NCBI GenBank assembly: GCA_913060815.1
Contig: CAJXSZ010000029.1
Location: 1 to 32,820, forward strand
Length of the DNA stretch: 32,820 bases
Reading direction: 5' to 3'
From: an uncultured Sulfitobacter sp.
Lineage (GTDB): Bacteria; Pseudomonadota; Alphaproteobacteria; Rhodobacterales; Rhodobacteraceae
Positions within the stretch are counted from its first letter, which is position 1; each line of letters opens with the position of its first letter. Below are positions 1 to 12,891 of this stretch, one piece after another. The notes beneath the pieces are model-generated. The model worked only from the letters and a program-made list of their open reading frames with translations, had not been told where the DNA came from and made no database searches. Position numbers and translations under genes: made by a program.

Positions 1-85
1 TCTGACGTCAGCGCCTCCCAAGTCTTGGAGGCTGTGCGGTCAAAGTAGGTCTCCAACCGCTCGCGGGTTTCAGCGTAGGTAGACA

Positions 86-86
<1 letters not shown>
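1..86 (-). CDS. bchM: BchM, Mg-protoporphyrin O-methyltransferase (N-terminal fragment)
   Basis: Only the first 28 codons are inside the window; the gene continues beyond base 1. They read MSTYAETRERLETYFDRTAS and then KTWEALTS, which matches the usual start of BchM, the SAM-dependent methyltransferase that converts Mg-protoporphyrin IX to its monomethyl ester after Mg insertion by chelatase. The start ATG (84-86) shares one base with the bchL stop (TGATG), so translation is probably coupled. Position after bchL in a bchFNBHLM order supports the call. The catalytic SAM domain is not visible here. Confidence 0.85.
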
Positions 87-997
<911 letters not shown>

Positions 998-1016
998 TTA
1001 TGTAATTTCGGTGAGG

Positions 1017-4000
1017 TCATTCGGCTGCAATGCCCTCTAGTTGGTCTTCAATCGCGTCTGCGGCGTTTTGCAGGGCGGCGAGTGTCTCGTCGTCCGGTGT
1101 CCAGTATTGGCGGTCCGAGGCTTCCAGCAGGCGGTTGGCCATGCGCATGGAGGCTTGGGGGTTGAGATTGGCGAGCCGCTTGCGCATCTCCTCGTCCAGC
1201 ACGAATGTCTCTGACAAGCGCTGGTAGACCCACGGATCAACCTTGCCCGTGGTGGCGGACCAACCGACGGTATTGGTGATATTGGCCTCGAGAATGCGAA
1301 CGCCTTCATGGCCGTGTTTGAGCAATGGCTCATAGAAGGCTGGGTTGAGATTGCGGGCACGCGTCTCGAGCGCGACCTGATCGCGCAGGGTGCGCACCTT
1401 TGTGCCGCCTGTGGTCTGGTCACCGATGTAGACGGGCAGCTCTTTGCCGCCCTGAGCGCGTTTCACCGCTGTGGCAATGCCACCCAGCGTGTCGAAATAG
1501 TGATCGACGGAGGTGATGCCCAGCTCGACTGATTCCAGATTCTGATAGGCGAGATCGACCTGCTTGAGCGTATCCTCAAGCAGCGCAGTCTGCTGGCTCG
1601 CTTCACCATCAGTGCCGTAGGCAAAGCTCTTGCGCGCTTGGTATGCATCGGCGAGCTCGCTCTCGTCGCCGTAAGCGGAACTGTCGACCATCTGGTTGAC
1701 GTTTGAGCCGTAAGCGCCCTCTGCATTTGAGAACACGCGCAGTGCGGCAGTTTTCATGTCGCAGCCGTTGGTGGCCATGAATGCCAGCGCATGTGCGCGG
1801 ATCGGGTTATACTCGTCTGGCTCATCCGCCATCGCGCATTGATACGCGGCATCTGCCAGTAGTTTGGTCTGCAACGGCAGCAAATCGCGGAAGATGCCCG
1901 AGAGGGTCATGATCACATCGACGCGGGCACGGCCCAGCTTCGCCAGCGGCACCAGATCGGCCCCGCACAAACGGCCATGTGCATCAAACCGCGCTGTGCA
2001 GCCCATCAGGCTGAGTGCTTGGGCAATCGGGCCGCCGTTGGATTTGATGTTGTCGCTGCCCCAAAGCACCAGCGCCACGGTGCGCGGCATGCAATCATGG
2101 GTGCGCAGCAGCTCATCGGCTTGCTTTGCCCCGCTCATCATCGCTTCGGCGGTGGGCATGCGGAAGGGGTCAAACGCATGGATGTTGCGGCCTGTGGGCA
2201 GAATATCGGGGGCGCGAATGACGTCGCCGCCATGCACAGGCGCAATGTACTGCCCGTTCAGCGCACGCATCAGGGCGGGCAACTCGGCGTCCTCGCTCAG
2301 ATGGTGCTGCGCCGCTCTGCGCTCCTCCGCTGTGGCGAAGGTCATCTGGTTGAGCGTGGTCTCGATATTCTCTGCGGTCCCTGTTTCGCCCACGATGTGC
2401 AGGCCTTCGGGGATCAAGCTGGCCTCAGTCTCCAGCAAGGTGAGCCAGAGCGTGTCGATGTTGGATGCGTCCATGTCGACGGCCTCAGCCTGCGCGGCGA
2501 TCAACTCTTCCAGATCGCTGCGGTCTGTATCGGGTGCTGTACTGCGCCACTGGTTCAGCGATTCTTTGAGTGACGTCAGCCCTTTGTATAAACCTGCATT
2601 TTGCAAAGGCGGCGTGAGGTAGGTCACCGTGGTGGCCCCGATGCGCCGCTTGGCGAGCGTCGCCTCGGACGGGTTGTTGGCGGCATAAAGATAGACGTTG
2701 GGCAGGTTGCCCATCAAGCGATCGGGCCAGCATCTGGCACCCACGCCGTTTTGCTTGCCGGGCATGAATTCGAGCGCGCCGTGCATGCCAAAGTGCAGGA
2801 CGACATCAGCGGCCAGATCATGCTTTATGTATTGGTAGAACGCGTTGAACGCGTGTGTCGGCGCAAACCCACGCTCGAACAGCAGGCGCATCGGGTCGCC
2901 TTCATAGCCGAAGGTAGGTTGGACGCCGACAAAGACCTTGCCAAATTGCGCGCCAAGGATGAACACCTCGCGCCCGTTGGCCTGAACCTTGCCTGGGGCA
3001 GGGCCCCAGACATCCTCGATCTCGGATAGCCATGGGGTGCGCTGGACCAACTGGTCTGCCGTCACGGTCGTGGCGACATTGGCCTCTTGGCCGTAAGTTT
3101 CACGGTTGCCGTTGAGAACGGCCTCGCGCAGCTCTTCTACTGTGGCAGGGGGCATCACATCATAACCGCAGCGCTGCATCTCGTGCAGTGTGTTGTGGAG
3201 GCTTTCAAAGACGGAAAGATAGGCCGCCGTGCCCGCAGCACCCGCGTTGGGCGGGAAGCCGAAGAGCACAATCGCGGCGGTCTTGTCGGCGTTGCGCTGG
3301 CGGCGCAGGCTGGCGAGCCGCAGGGCTTTGTCCACCAACGCGTCAATACGCTCGGGGCAGGGGGCCATGGCTTTGACTGCACTGGTGGCCTTACATGCCA
3401 CGGGGCAATGATCACATCCATCCGCCGCGTGACGGCCTGCAAATACAGTCGGGTTAGTGGCACCATCAAGCTCGGGCAGCGCGATCAGCATCGTCGTCTC
3501 GATCGGGCTCAGCCCCTGACCGCCAGCTCCCCATTCGGCCAGTGTCTGAAACTCAAGCGGCTGTGCGTTGAGATAGGGCACATCCATCGCCTTGAGCGCT
3601 TCAACTGCTGCGTCGCTATCATTGTAAGCAGGCCCGCCCACGAGGCTGAATCCAGTGAGCGAGACAAGCGCGTCAACGCGGCCCATGTGATAGGCTTCCA
3701 TCGCTGGGCGGCCATCAAGCCCGCCCGCGAAACCCGCAATCACGCGGCATCCGCGCGCCTCGAACGTGCGAATGACGTGATCATAGTGCGCCGTATCCGA
3801 GGACAGGATATAGCTGCGCAGCATCAGGATGCCGATGGTGGGGCCGTCTCCCTTGATGGGTAGCTTGGCCAGATCGGTGGTGATGTGCATATCTGGCAGA
3901 TCAGGATGATAGAGACCGCAATCGGGGTAATCGACGGGTTCTGCGGCGCGGTTGCCACGCCACGCAGGCACGGAAGTATATCGCCCGATCAGGAATCGGA

Positions 4001-4559
4001 TCATGTTTTCGATGTTGGTATCAGAGCCGCCCAGCCAGTATTGCATGGACAGAAACCAGGCACGCAGGTCCTGGCTCTTGCCAGGAATGAGCTTCAGGAT
4101 TTTGGGAATGCGGCGCAGCATCTTCATCTGGCCTGCGCCTGATTTGCCCGAAGACTTGGACGGCTTGAGCTTTTTCAACAGACCCATCGCACCAGAGGCA
4201 GGGCGCGACATGTCCAGATCACCCATCCGCGTCAGCTGCGTAATCTCCTGATCAGAGACCAAACCCACAAGCGCGTCCAATTCATTGCGCCGTTCTTTAA
4301 GTGCAGGCAAAATGGCCCGCACGTGGTCTTCAAGGAACAGAACACAGTTCACGACGATGTTGGCTGTGGCGATGTCATCCAGCGCGTCTTGAAGCGCTGC
4401 GGGGTTCTTCTCCCATTCAGCAGCCGCGTGGATTTTGACGTTCAGACCCGGAAAATCCATCGCCAGTGCAGGTGCTACACGCGCGGCAGGTCCGGCGGCG
4501 TGCCGGTCCAGTGTGATGATCACAAAGTTATAGGTCGGAACGGCTAGCTCATCGCGCAT
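1017..4559 (-). CDS. bchH: BchH, magnesium chelatase large subunit
   Basis: This is a 1180-residue protein of the CobN/Mg-chelatase family, the porphyrin-binding subunit that inserts Mg2+ into protoporphyrin IX together with BchI and BchD, which are not in this window. The family is recognised from its length, the N-terminal [20 protein letters not shown] and conserved stretches such as [18 protein letters not shown]. The open frame extends upstream to 4658, but the start taken is the ATG at 4557-4559 ([11 protein letters not shown]). This gives the usual family N-terminus and only an 11-base overlap with the bchB stop. The longer version would add 33 residues lying wholly over bchB. It sits in the bchFNBHLM operon. 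Confidence 0.96.
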   Translation of the reverse strand: MRDELAVPTYNFVIITLDRHAAGPAARVAPALAMDFPGLNVKIHAAAEWEKNPAALQDALDDIATANIVVNCVLFLEDHVRAILPALKERRNELDALVGLVSDQEITQLTRMGDLDMSRPASGAMGLLKKLKPSKSSGKSGAGQMKMLRRIPKILKLIPGKSQDLRAWFLSMQYWLGGSDTNIENMIRFLIGRYTSVPAWRGNRAAEPVDYPDCGLYHPDLPDMHITTDLAKLPIKGDGPTIGILMLRSYILSSDTAHYDHVIRTFEARGCRVIAGFAGGLDGRPAMEAYHMGRVDALVSLTGFSLVGGPAYNDSDAAVEALKAMDVPYLNAQPLEFQTLAEWGAGGQGLSPIETTMLIALPELDGATNPTVFAGRHAADGCDHCPVACKATSAVKAMAPCPERIDALVDKALRLASLRRQRNADKTAAIVLFGFPPNAGAAGTAAYLSVFESLHNTLHEMQRCGYDVMPPATVEELREAVLNGNRETYGQEANVATTVTADQLVQRTPWLSEIEDVWGPAPGKVQANGREVFILGAQFGKVFVGVQPTFGYEGDPMRLLFERGFAPTHAFNAFYQYIKHDLAADVVLHFGMHGALEFMPGKQNGVGARCWPDRLMGNLPNVYLYAANNPSEATLAKRRIGATTVTYLTPPLQNAGLYKGLTSLKESLNQWRSTAPDTDRSDLEELIAAQAEAVDMDASNIDTLWLTLLETEASLIPEGLHIVGETGTAENIETTLNQMTFATAEERRAAQHHLSEDAELPALMRALNGQYIAPVHGGDVIRAPDILPTGRNIHAFDPFRMPTAEAMMSGAKQADELLRTHDCMPRTVALVLWGSDNIKSNGGPIAQALSLMGCTARFDAHGRLCGADLVPLAKLGRARVDVIMTLSGIFRDLLPLQTKLLADAAYQCAMADEPDEYNPIRAHALAFMATNGCDMKTAALRVFSNAEGAYGSNVNQMVDSSAYGDESELADAYQARKSFAYGTDGEASQQTALLEDTLKQVDLAYQNLESVELGITSVDHYFDTLGGIATAVKRAQGGKELPVYIGDQTTGGTKVRTLRDQVALETRARNLNPAFYEPLLKHGHEGVRILEANITNTVGWSATTGKVDPWVYQRLSETFVLDEEMRKRLANLNPQASMRMANRLLEASDRQYWTPDDETLAALQNAADAIEDQLEGIAAE

Positions 4560-6099
4560 AATGTGCCTTTGCATCATAGAGGGTATCAACCGAAATTTCG
4601 GCCAGACCCTTTTCCACCGCAAAAGCCTCGGTGTTGCGCCGCGCCTTACCGCGCACAAAGAACGGAATTTTCTTCAGCTCTTTCTCCGCCAGTGGCAGCC
4701 AGACTACCTCACCAGAGGGCTGGACCTCGGGCTTCATTTTGCTTTCTAAACTGCGAGGCGCTTGCGCCTCGGCACCTGTAGCTACGGGTGCATGGCCACC
4801 GTGATGCGATGGCCCCGCCGCATCGTTGAATTCGAAATCCTCGCGGAACATGTGCAGTAGGTGCTCTTCCAGCCCCATGACCAGCGGGTGCACCCAAGTG
4901 TCAAACAGCACATTGGCGCCTTCGAAACCCATTTGGGGCGAGTAGCGTGCGGGGAAGTCCTGCACGTGGACAGGGGCAGAGATCACCGCGCAAGGGATGC
5001 CCAGGCGCTTACCGATGTGCCGCTCCATCTGTGTGCCAAGGATCATTTCGGGTTGCAGCGCTTCAATGGCGGCTTCGACTTCGAGGTAGTCGTCGGTGAT
5101 CAGTGCCTCGAGGCCGTATTCTTTTGCCAATGTCCGGATGGGACGGGCGAATTCACGGTTGTAACAGCCCATACCAGCCACTTCGAACCCCATCTCGTCA
5201 CGGGCAAACCGTGCGGCTGCGGCGACATGTGTGCCGTCGCCAAAGATGAACACACGCTTGCCTGTAAGATAGGTGCTGTCGACCGAACGGCTCCACCATG
5301 TCTGGCGGGAGTTTTGCATGTCGATAGCGGCAGTGCTGCCTGTTAGAGCGCGGATTTCAGCGATGAAATCATTGGTGGCACCGACGCCGATGGGCACGAC
5401 TTTGGTATAGGGCTGGCCAAACGTCTTTTCGCAGTACCGCGCCGCACTCTCGCCTGTTTCGGGGTAGAGCAGCACGTTGAATTGGGCCTGACCCATCTTT
5501 GCGATATCCGCAGGAGTGGACCCCATCGGACCCGTCACATTGACCTCGATCCCCATTTCATAAAGCAGGTTTGTGATTTCCTGCACGTCATCGCGGTGGC
5601 GGAATCCCAGCGCTGTTGGCCCTAGGATGTTGCAGGAGATGCGCGCGGTCTTCTCCATCGGCTTCGCCAGATGGCGCACAATTTGCAGGAAAGTTTCATC
5701 CGCACCGAAGTTTTCCTTGCGCTGGTAGCTTGGCAGCTCGAGCGGGATGACGGGGACGGGGAGGCCCATTGTCTCGGCCAGACCTGCGGGGTCATCCTGA
5801 ATAAGCTCGGCGGTGCAGGATGCACCGACGATGATCGCTTCGGGTTTGAAACGGTCATAGGCCTCTTGGCACGCTTGCTTGAACAGGCTGCCTGTGTCGC
5901 GGCTCAGATCGCGTGCTTGGAACGTGGTGTAGGTGACAGGCGGGCGGTGGTCGCGCCGCTCGATCATGGTGAACAACAGATCGGCGTAGGTGTCGCCTTG
6001 GGGGGCGTGCAGCACGTAGTGCAGGCCTTTCATACCTGTGGCGACGCGCATGGCGCCCACATGGGGCGGGCCTTCGTAGGTCCAGACAGTGAGTTTCAT
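4549..6099 (-). CDS. bchB: BchB, dark-operative protochlorophyllide reductase subunit B
   Basis: This 516-residue protein is the NifK-like half of the BchNB catalytic component, which reduces the C17-C18 double bond of protochlorophyllide using electrons from BchL. Asp36 (APQGD) is the unusual aspartate ligand of the NB cluster, Cys95 (GASCTAEL) is a further conserved cysteine, and Asp274 ([10 protein letters not shown]) matches the residue known as proton donor in Rhodobacter capsulatus BchB. A histidine-, glycine- and alanine-rich linker near residues 430-450 precedes the small C-terminal domain ([15 protein letters not shown]), which is typical. It follows bchN after an 85-base spacer with a hairpin and overlaps bchH by 11 bases. 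Confidence 0.97.
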   Translation of the reverse strand: MKLTVWTYEGPPHVGAMRVATGMKGLHYVLHAPQGDTYADLLFTMIERRDHRPPVTYTTFQARDLSRDTGSLFKQACQEAYDRFKPEAIIVGASCTAELIQDDPAGLAETMGLPVPVIPLELPSYQRKENFGADETFLQIVRHLAKPMEKTARISCNILGPTALGFRHRDDVQEITNLLYEMGIEVNVTGPMGSTPADIAKMGQAQFNVLLYPETGESAARYCEKTFGQPYTKVVPIGVGATNDFIAEIRALTGSTAAIDMQNSRQTWWSRSVDSTYLTGKRVFIFGDGTHVAAAARFARDEMGFEVAGMGCYNREFARPIRTLAKEYGLEALITDDYLEVEAAIEALQPEMILGTQMERHIGKRLGIPCAVISAPVHVQDFPARYSPQMGFEGANVLFDTWVHPLVMGLEEHLLHMFREDFEFNDAAGPSHHGGHAPVATGAEAQAPRSLESKMKPEVQPSGEVVWLPLAEKELKKIPFFVRGKARRNTEAFAVEKGLAEISVDTLYDAKAHYAR

Positions 6100-6123
6100 A
6101 TGTCTGCACCTTTTGTTGCCGTT

Positions 6124-6174
6124 GGAGCGAGGGCCAGCCCTCGCGCTCCCGGGATATTTATGACCAAAAGAATG
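6124..6174. repeat. Intergenic hairpin with Rhodobacteraceae-type repeat tail
   Basis: The 85-base bchN-bchB spacer contains perfect 8-bp arms GCGAGGGC (6127-6134) and GCCCTCGC (6137-6144), which can extend outward with GGAGC/GCTCC at 6124 and 6145. They are followed by CCCGGGATATTTATGACC and AAAAGAATG. From memory, a C/G-rich hairpin followed by a GATATTT...AAAAGAA tail is frequent between genes in Roseobacter-group genomes. It could act on the bchN-bchB mRNA as a processing or attenuation structure. No poly-T tract typical of a terminator is seen in the direction of bch transcription. Confidence 0.55.
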
Positions 6175-6184
6175 CGGCTGGAGA

Positions 6185-7950
<1,766 letters not shown>

Positions 7951-7972
7951 AGATCGGTCCTTTGGCTAGATT

Positions 7973-7990
7973 TGTATAAGAAAGCTGACA
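7973..7990. promoter_or_regulatory. PpsR/CrtJ box 1 (bchF proximal)
   Basis: Exact TGT-N12-ACA match (TGTATAAGAAAGCTGACA), ending 22 bases upstream of the bchF start codon. PpsR/CrtJ dimers bind this palindrome and repress photosynthesis genes aerobically. It starts 32 bases from the next box, about three helical turns. Confidence 0.75.
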
Positions 7991-8004
7991 TTGAATTTGG
8001 TAAC

Positions 8005-8022
8005 TGTCAACTTTGATTTACA
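8005..8022. promoter_or_regulatory. PpsR/CrtJ box 2 (bchF/ppaA)
   Basis: Exact TGT-N12-ACA match (TGTCAACTTTGATTTACA) with the extended TGTCA form on one side. It is the middle of three boxes in the divergent bchF/ppaA region. The minus-strand TTGACA inside it could also serve as a -35 element, but no good -10 was found at 17 bases. Confidence 0.8.
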
Positions 8023-8053
8023 CATTGGGAAGGATGCCACTATTTTTGCTCAA
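8018..8053 (-). CDS. Possible 11-codon leader ORF ahead of bchF
   Basis: A full AGGAGG (8061-8066, minus strand) stands seven bases before a TTG that opens an 11-codon frame, LSKNSGILPNV, ending in TAA. It lies 68 bases upstream of bchF and its stop falls inside PpsR box 2. It is too short to judge by composition. It may be a leader peptide, a standby ribosome site, or chance. No database match is claimed. Confidence 0.2.
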   Translation of the reverse strand: MSKNSGILPNV

Positions 8054-8102
8054 GGCGTTACCTCCTGTAAAATAACGAAAAAAAGCAATGCACTAAATTG
8101 CA

Positions 8103-8120
8103 TGTCAATAATAATTGACA
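8103..8120. promoter_or_regulatory. PpsR/CrtJ box 3 (ppaA proximal)
   Basis: Exact and near-perfectly palindromic match, TGTCAATAATAATTGACA. The right arm doubles as a consensus TTGACA -35 element toward ppaA, and the left arm does the same toward bchF on the other strand. A dimer here could therefore block both directions. The matching -10 hexamers are weak. Confidence 0.85.
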
Positions 8121-8203
8121 ATGATATAGGTGGGGTAGACGATAGATCGCGATCTAACTAGAAACCCTGTTTTTTCTGCGTAAGGCGCCCCTCTGGAGGC
8201 CTA

Positions 8204-8974
8204 ATGACTCAAGACTTGCCACCCTGTCCGGCAGTATCCCACCAAGTGGTGGGCGGTGTTGCGCGTCAGGTGTTGTCAGTCTTGTCGAGTGAATTGCGGC
8301 TGATCTATCCCGACATGCCCGCGCGCGCGCTGGTGCGCTATCTTGATGAGATGCAGGCGGCTCTCACTCAGCCGAACCCGAATAACATTACGGTATTATT
8401 GGGGGCTATGCGTCGCGCAGGGATCAGAGACGCCGATATTGCCGACTTTTATATTCCCGTAGTTGCACGCCGTCTGGGCGAAGCGTGGGTGACGGATGAG
8501 ATGCAGTTTACCCAAGTCATTGTGGGCATGTCCAATTTGCACGCAATGCTGCGCACGCTTGATTCCAGTTGGTGTACGCCTGAACGGGCACCTTTCGGCA
8601 CGATGGGCGAGATATGCATTATTGTGCCAAGTGGCGTGCAGCACTCGCTCGGGGCGAGCATTCTGGCGGGGCAGATGCGCCGTGCAGGATACGACGTGCA
8701 TCTGGGCAGCGATCTGAAGCTGGATGAGATAGCCCAATTTGTAAGCTCACCTGCAACAATGGGTGTTATGTTGTCTGCGTCACTTTGGGAGCGGCTTGAT
8801 TTCCTGAGCTTGGTCGTAAAGAAGGTCCGCGAGGGAAATCCTTGGGCGCCTGTACTTGTTGGCGGAAACGTGCTTGAGCGGGGCTGTGACCTTTGCACCG
8901 TTATCGGGGCTGACTACGCCACAAATGACTGGCAAACCGCACTGAGTTATTGTGCACAAAGAGTTGAGACGTAA
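8204..8974 (+). CDS. ppaA: PpaA/AerR, cobalamin-binding photosynthesis regulator
   Basis: This 256-residue protein corresponds to PpaA (R. sphaeroides) or AerR (R. capsulatus), which binds cobalamin and modulates PpsR/CrtJ, linking light and B12 status to pigment genes. A helical part (about residues 40-120) contains the LGEAWVTDEMQFTQV segment typical of B12-binding helical modules. The C-terminal Rossmann-like part has His147 in VQHSLGAS, matching the DxHxxG-type cobalt-ligating position (His145 in R. capsulatus AerR). The ATG is preceded by GGAGG four bases upstream. The stop overlaps the ppsR start by one base (TAATG), so the pair is co-translated. The upstream region holds PpsR boxes, suggesting feedback control. 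Confidence 0.9.
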   Translation: MTQDLPPCPAVSHQVVGGVARQVLSVLSSELRLIYPDMPARALVRYLDEMQAALTQPNPNNITVLLGAMRRAGIRDADIADFYIPVVARRLGEAWVTDEMQFTQVIVGMSNLHAMLRTLDSSWCTPERAPFGTMGEICIIVPSGVQHSLGASILAGQMRRAGYDVHLGSDLKLDEIAQFVSSPATMGVMLSASLWERLDFLSLVVKKVREGNPWAPVLVGGNVLERGCDLCTVIGADYATNDWQTALSYCAQRVET

Positions 8975-10392
8975 TGACCACCGCAGTTGATACCTGGACG
9001 AGCGGGCTTGTGCCACTCATAGCGCCGGAGATATTCACCGATATTATCTCGCGTGTGGCAGATCTTGGTGTGGTTCTGTCTCCTAAAGGTGTTGTGCAGG
9101 GTGTATTTGCAAATCCCGCGTTCCGACCGAAAGATGCTGTTGCGCGATTTGAGGGGCAGTCCTTTCGCGACACGCTCACCACCGAAAGCAAATCCAAATT
9201 TGACGCACGGATGGCGGAATTTTTGGTCGAACCGCTGCACACCCGTTTGATCGAGCTTAACCACAAAGACGACAACGGGATGCCAGCCTTCCCTGTGCGT
9301 TATAGTTTTCATGCACTTGCGGAGAGTGGAAAGATCCTGCTGATGGGGCGCGATCTGCGCGCCATTGCCGAGATGCAGCAACAGCTGGTCGCAGCGCAGC
9401 TCACGCTCGAGAAGGATTATGAAGCACGGCGCGAGCACGACATGCAGTTCCGCGTGTTGATGGCGTCTATTGATGATGCAATGGTGTTTGTCTCGCTGCC
9501 CAAGGGCATTGTGAAAGACTGCAACCCTGCCGCCCGCGTCCTGCTTGGCAAACAAGGCGGTGATCTGGCGGGTGCATCGCTTCATCAGGTGCTGGGGCTT
9601 GGCGGTAAAGACAGTTTGATGGAGCGGCTTGTTGGATTGGCCAACGAGAACGCCAGTACCCAAGTGACCTTGAAGGCCCAGTCGCCAGCGCGAATTGTAA
9701 CGCTGAAGCCTGTGCTGTTTCGAACGGGTAGCAATCAGGCGATGTTGTGCCGCATCACGCCAATGGTTTCCGAGACGCTCAAATCCGATAGCTTGCAAAC
9801 CAATCTGACAGGTCTCTACGAGCGTGGCGCGGATGCGATTGTGTTTGCGGATTCAAACGGTGTTATCCTCAGCGCGAATGAAGCGTTTATGAATCTGGCG
9901 GACGTTACTCACGGCCAGGCGCTCAAAGGACGCTCGATTGTGGATTTCCTCGGCCGTGGCAATGTTGACCTGAACGTGATGCTGGAAAACGCCGCGCGCA
10001 GTGGCATCATGCGTGCCTATACCACCCGTGTCACAGGTGAGTTTGGTGCAGAGCGTGCGGTCGAGGTGTCGACAACGCATGTGCAGACGGGCGCGGAGCC
10101 TGTGTTCGCGCTGATCCTGCGTGACATCAGCCGTGCGGATACGGCGCGCAGCGAAACGCAACAATTGGGCGAAGTGGACATGCAATCGGTGATCGAGCTG
10201 ATCGGCAGCCAGTCCCTGCGCGAGATTGTGGCCAAGACCACCGATGTGGTCGAGAAAATGTGTATCGAAACGGCGGTCGAGCTTACCTCGAACAACCGTG
10301 TAGCAGCAGCCGAGATGCTCGGTCTGTCGCGTCAGTCTCTATATGTGAAGCTGCGCAAATACGGGCTTTTGAAATCGGGCAGCGGCGACTGA
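8974..10392 (+). CDS. ppsR: PpsR/CrtJ, redox-responsive photosynthesis repressor
   Basis: This 472-residue regulator has the PpsR layout: an N-terminal PAS-like region (about 20-140), a Q-rich linker helix (EMQQQLVAAQLTLEK), two PAS domains (about 150-260 and 275-390) and a C-terminal Fis-type helix-turn-helix at about 442-465 (NRVAAAEMLGLSRQSLYVKL). Cys259 (MLCRIT) and Cys430 (EKMCIE, just before the HTH) lie near the positions of the redox cysteines of CrtJ/PpsR. It represses bch, crt and other PGC genes at TGT-N12-ACA sites, nine of which occur here. It is translationally coupled to ppaA and ends 11 bases before the convergent eda stop, with no terminator evident between them. Confidence 0.95.
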   Translation: MTTAVDTWTSGLVPLIAPEIFTDIISRVADLGVVLSPKGVVQGVFANPAFRPKDAVARFEGQSFRDTLTTESKSKFDARMAEFLVEPLHTRLIELNHKDDNGMPAFPVRYSFHALAESGKILLMGRDLRAIAEMQQQLVAAQLTLEKDYEARREHDMQFRVLMASIDDAMVFVSLPKGIVKDCNPAARVLLGKQGGDLAGASLHQVLGLGGKDSLMERLVGLANENASTQVTLKAQSPARIVTLKPVLFRTGSNQAMLCRITPMVSETLKSDSLQTNLTGLYERGADAIVFADSNGVILSANEAFMNLADVTHGQALKGRSIVDFLGRGNVDLNVMLENAARSGIMRAYTTRVTGEFGAERAVEVSTTHVQTGAEPVFALILRDISRADTARSETQQLGEVDMQSVIELIGSQSLREIVAKTTDVVEKMCIETAVELTSNNRVAAAEMLGLSRQSLYVKLRKYGLLKSGSGD

Positions 10393-10403
10393 CCTTCGCA
10401 GGC

Positions 10404-11048
10404 CTATCCGATTTGTGACGCCGCTTTTGCCAGTGCTTCGATTTCATCCCATTTCTGTTCTTGGACCAGATTGTCTGGCGCAACCCAGCTACCGCCTGCA
10501 CATAGCACATTGTCGAGGGCAAGATAGCTCGCGGCATTGGTCGGGCTGACCCCGCCTGTCGGACAGAATGTGATCTGGGGCAAAGGCCCACCAATCGATT
10601 TAAGCGCGGGCGCACCGCCAGAGGCTTCGGCAGGAAAGAATTTGAGCATGTCATAGCCGCGCGCGAGCAGGCGCATAGCCTCCGTTGCAGTAGCCGCACC
10701 TGGCAGGAGGGGCAGGTCTTCTTCCTCACAGGCGGCGATCAATTCATCTGTCGCTCCGGGGGAGACGCCGAAGCTGGCGCCCGCTGCCTTGGCGGCGCGA
10801 ACGTCCTCGGGGGTGATCAGCGTGCCAGCGCCTACATGCCCGCCGCTTACTTGGGACATGAGGCGAATTGCCTCCAGTGATGCAGGGGTGCGCAGGGTTA
10901 TTTCCAACGCAGGCAGGCCGCCTGCGACCAGTGCTTCGGCAAGCCCTGTTGCATCGGCGGGATTGTGAACCACGAGAACCGGCACGATGGGCGCAAGGCT
11001 GCAAATCTCGCGGGTGTGCTTGCTGGCCTCTTTTGCTGTCAGGGTCAT
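10404..11048 (-). CDS. eda: KDPG aldolase (Entner-Doudoroff)
   Basis: This 214-residue class I aldolase cleaves 2-keto-3-deoxy-6-phosphogluconate to pyruvate and glyceraldehyde-3-phosphate. The strand motif ALEITLRTPASLEAI carries the catalytic Glu and phosphate-binding Arg. MLKFFPAEASGG contains the Schiff-base Lys, and LPQITFCPTGGVSP is the phosphate-binding loop. It starts three bases after edd and shares its transcript. These are central-carbon genes with no direct part in photosynthesis, yet they sit between ppsR and cycA. KHG activity (4-hydroxy-2-oxoglutarate) is a common side activity in this family. Confidence 0.95.
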   Translation of the reverse strand: MTLTAKEASKHTREICSLAPIVPVLVVHNPADATGLAEALVAGGLPALEITLRTPASLEAIRLMSQVSGGHVGAGTLITPEDVRAAKAAGASFGVSPGATDELIAACEEEDLPLLPGAATATEAMRLLARGYDMLKFFPAEASGGAPALKSIGGPLPQITFCPTGGVSPTNAASYLALDNVLCAGGSWVAPDNLVQEQKWDEIEALAKAASQIG

Positions 11049-11051
11049 GCG

Positions 11052-12860
11052 TTATACTCCAAAGATGCTGGCGCCCGTGTCGGCTGCACCGACATTTTGG
11101 CGGAAGTTCGCAAACAGCTCGCGGCCGGTGCCGAAATTGTTGGCGCTCAGGTCGGCAGTGGCTGCTGTACGGTCGAGCACACCCTCAGTGAGGATGTCCA
11201 AGACACCTTCGACGGCATCCACGCGCAGGATATCCCCATCTTGCAGATAAGCAATCGCGCCACCGTCGACCGCTTCTGGGCAGACATGGATCGCAGCAGG
11301 CACTTTACCAGAGGCGCCCGACATGCGGCCATCGGTGACCAGCGCTACCTTTTGCCCACGCCCTTGCATGATCGACAGCAGCGGCGTGAGGCTGTGCAGT
11401 TCTGGCATTCCATTGGCCTTTGGTCCTTGGAACCGCACCACGATGATCAGATCGCCCGTCAACTCACCCGCTTTGAACGCGGCTTTCACGTCCTCTTGGG
11501 TGCTGAAGACCCGAACGGGCGCCTCAACGATGCGGTGCTCTGGTGCCACGGCAGAGATTTTCATCACTCCTGTGCCAAGTGAACCTGTAAGGCGTGACAG
11601 ACCACCGGTCGGCTGGAAAGGATCTGCGACAGGGCGCAGGATCTTGTCGTTCAGGCTTTTGCCTGCACCCTCGCGCCATTCGAGCGTCTCGTCGATCAGC
11701 TGTGGCTCCTGAGTATAACGGTCCAAGCCCACGCCCGCGACCGTCTTGGTATCCGGGTGCAGTAGGCCATTCTCCAGCAATTCACCGATCATATAGCCAA
11801 GGCCGCCAGCGGCATGGAAATGGTTCACATCAGCCAGCCCGTTTGGATAGACCCGCGCCAGCAGAGGAGTGACCTCGGAGAGTTCCGAGAAATCCTGCCA
11901 GTCCAGAATGATCCCGCCCGCGCGCGCCATGGCGATGAGATGGATCAGCAGGTTGGTAGAGCCGCCCGTCGCATTCAGCCCGACAATCCCGTTCACAAAC
12001 GCGGCCTCGTCCAGAATATCGCAGACGGGGGTATAGTCATCGCCAAGCGCACTCAGCGTCAGCGCCTGTTGTGCGCCTTTGATCGTGAGGGCATCGCGCA
12101 AAGGCGTGTTCGGTGTGACAAAGCTGGCGGCGGGCAGGTGCAGACCCATAAACTCCATCAGCATCTGGTTGGTGTTGGCCGTTCCGTAGAAGGTACAGGT
12201 GCCCGGGCCATGATAGGCTGCCATCTCTGCCGCCATGAGCGCTGCACGGTCCACTTCGCCCGCCGCAAACTGCTGGCGCACTTTGGCTTTTTCATCGTTG
12301 GACAGACCGCTGACCATGGGGCCGGCAGGCAAGAAAACAGCGGGCAGGTGCCCGAATGTTTGCGCGGCAATGATCAGTCCCGGTACGATTTTATCGCAGA
12401 CCCCCAGAAAGACCGCCGCATCGAATGTATTGTGGCTGAGCGCTACAGAGGCGGACAATGCAATCACATCGCGCGAGAACAGGCTCAGCTCCATGCCAGC
12501 CTCGCCTTGTGTCACGCCGTCACACATTGCAGGAACACCGCCCGCGACCTGAGCGGTGCCGCCAATCGCGCGCACGGCCTCGCGGATGACATCGGGGTAG
12601 CGGTCAAAGGGTTGGTGGGCCGACAGCATGTCATTGTAGGCGGTGATGATCCCGAGGTTTCCAGCACTGCTTGTGGCCAGCCCGTCCTTATCCACACCGG
12701 ACGCGGCGTAGGCGTGGGCCTGTCCGCTACATGACAAATGCGCACGCGCAGGACCGCTGGATTTCGCCGCTGCCATACGTTCCAGATACGCTGTACGTGT
12801 CGGCTTGCTGCGTTCAACGATGCGCTGCGTCACGCGGTCTACAATTGGATTAAGTGTCAT
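11052..12860 (-). CDS. edd: 6-phosphogluconate dehydratase (Entner-Doudoroff)
   Basis: This 602-residue protein of the IlvD/Edd family dehydrates 6-phosphogluconate to KDPG. The length and N-terminus ([20 protein letters not shown]) fit Edd rather than the shorter IlvD. Fe-S cluster cysteines are seen in [30 protein letters not shown] and [13 protein letters not shown]. The start ATG (12858-12860) has GGAG seven bases upstream. A 12-bp LacI-type palindrome lies 32 bases upstream, suggesting sugar- or gluconate-responsive repression by a regulator not encoded here. Together with eda it forms a complete two-gene Entner-Doudoroff operon inside the PGC. Confidence 0.95.
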   Translation of the reverse strand: MTLNPIVDRVTQRIVERSKPTRTAYLERMAAAKSSGPARAHLSCSGQAHAYAASGVDKDGLATSSAGNLGIITAYNDMLSAHQPFDRYPDVIREAVRAIGGTAQVAGGVPAMCDGVTQGEAGMELSLFSRDVIALSASVALSHNTFDAAVFLGVCDKIVPGLIIAAQTFGHLPAVFLPAGPMVSGLSNDEKAKVRQQFAAGEVDRAALMAAEMAAYHGPGTCTFYGTANTNQMLMEFMGLHLPAASFVTPNTPLRDALTIKGAQQALTLSALGDDYTPVCDILDEAAFVNGIVGLNATGGSTNLLIHLIAMARAGGIILDWQDFSELSEVTPLLARVYPNGLADVNHFHAAGGLGYMIGELLENGLLHPDTKTVAGVGLDRYTQEPQLIDETLEWREGAGKSLNDKILRPVADPFQPTGGLSRLTGSLGTGVMKISAVAPEHRIVEAPVRVFSTQEDVKAAFKAGELTGDLIIVVRFQGPKANGMPELHSLTPLLSIMQGRGQKVALVTDGRMSGASGKVPAAIHVCPEAVDGGAIAYLQDGDILRVDAVEGVLDILTEGVLDRTAATADLSANNFGTGRELFANFRQNVGAADTGASIFGV

Positions 12861-12891
12861 TCAGGAACTCCACGATGCTGAGAGGCTAAAA

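Noticed and set aside
10393..10403. Terminator between convergent ppsR and eda
   Set aside because: The gap is only 11 bases and no stem with a T-tract was found around it.
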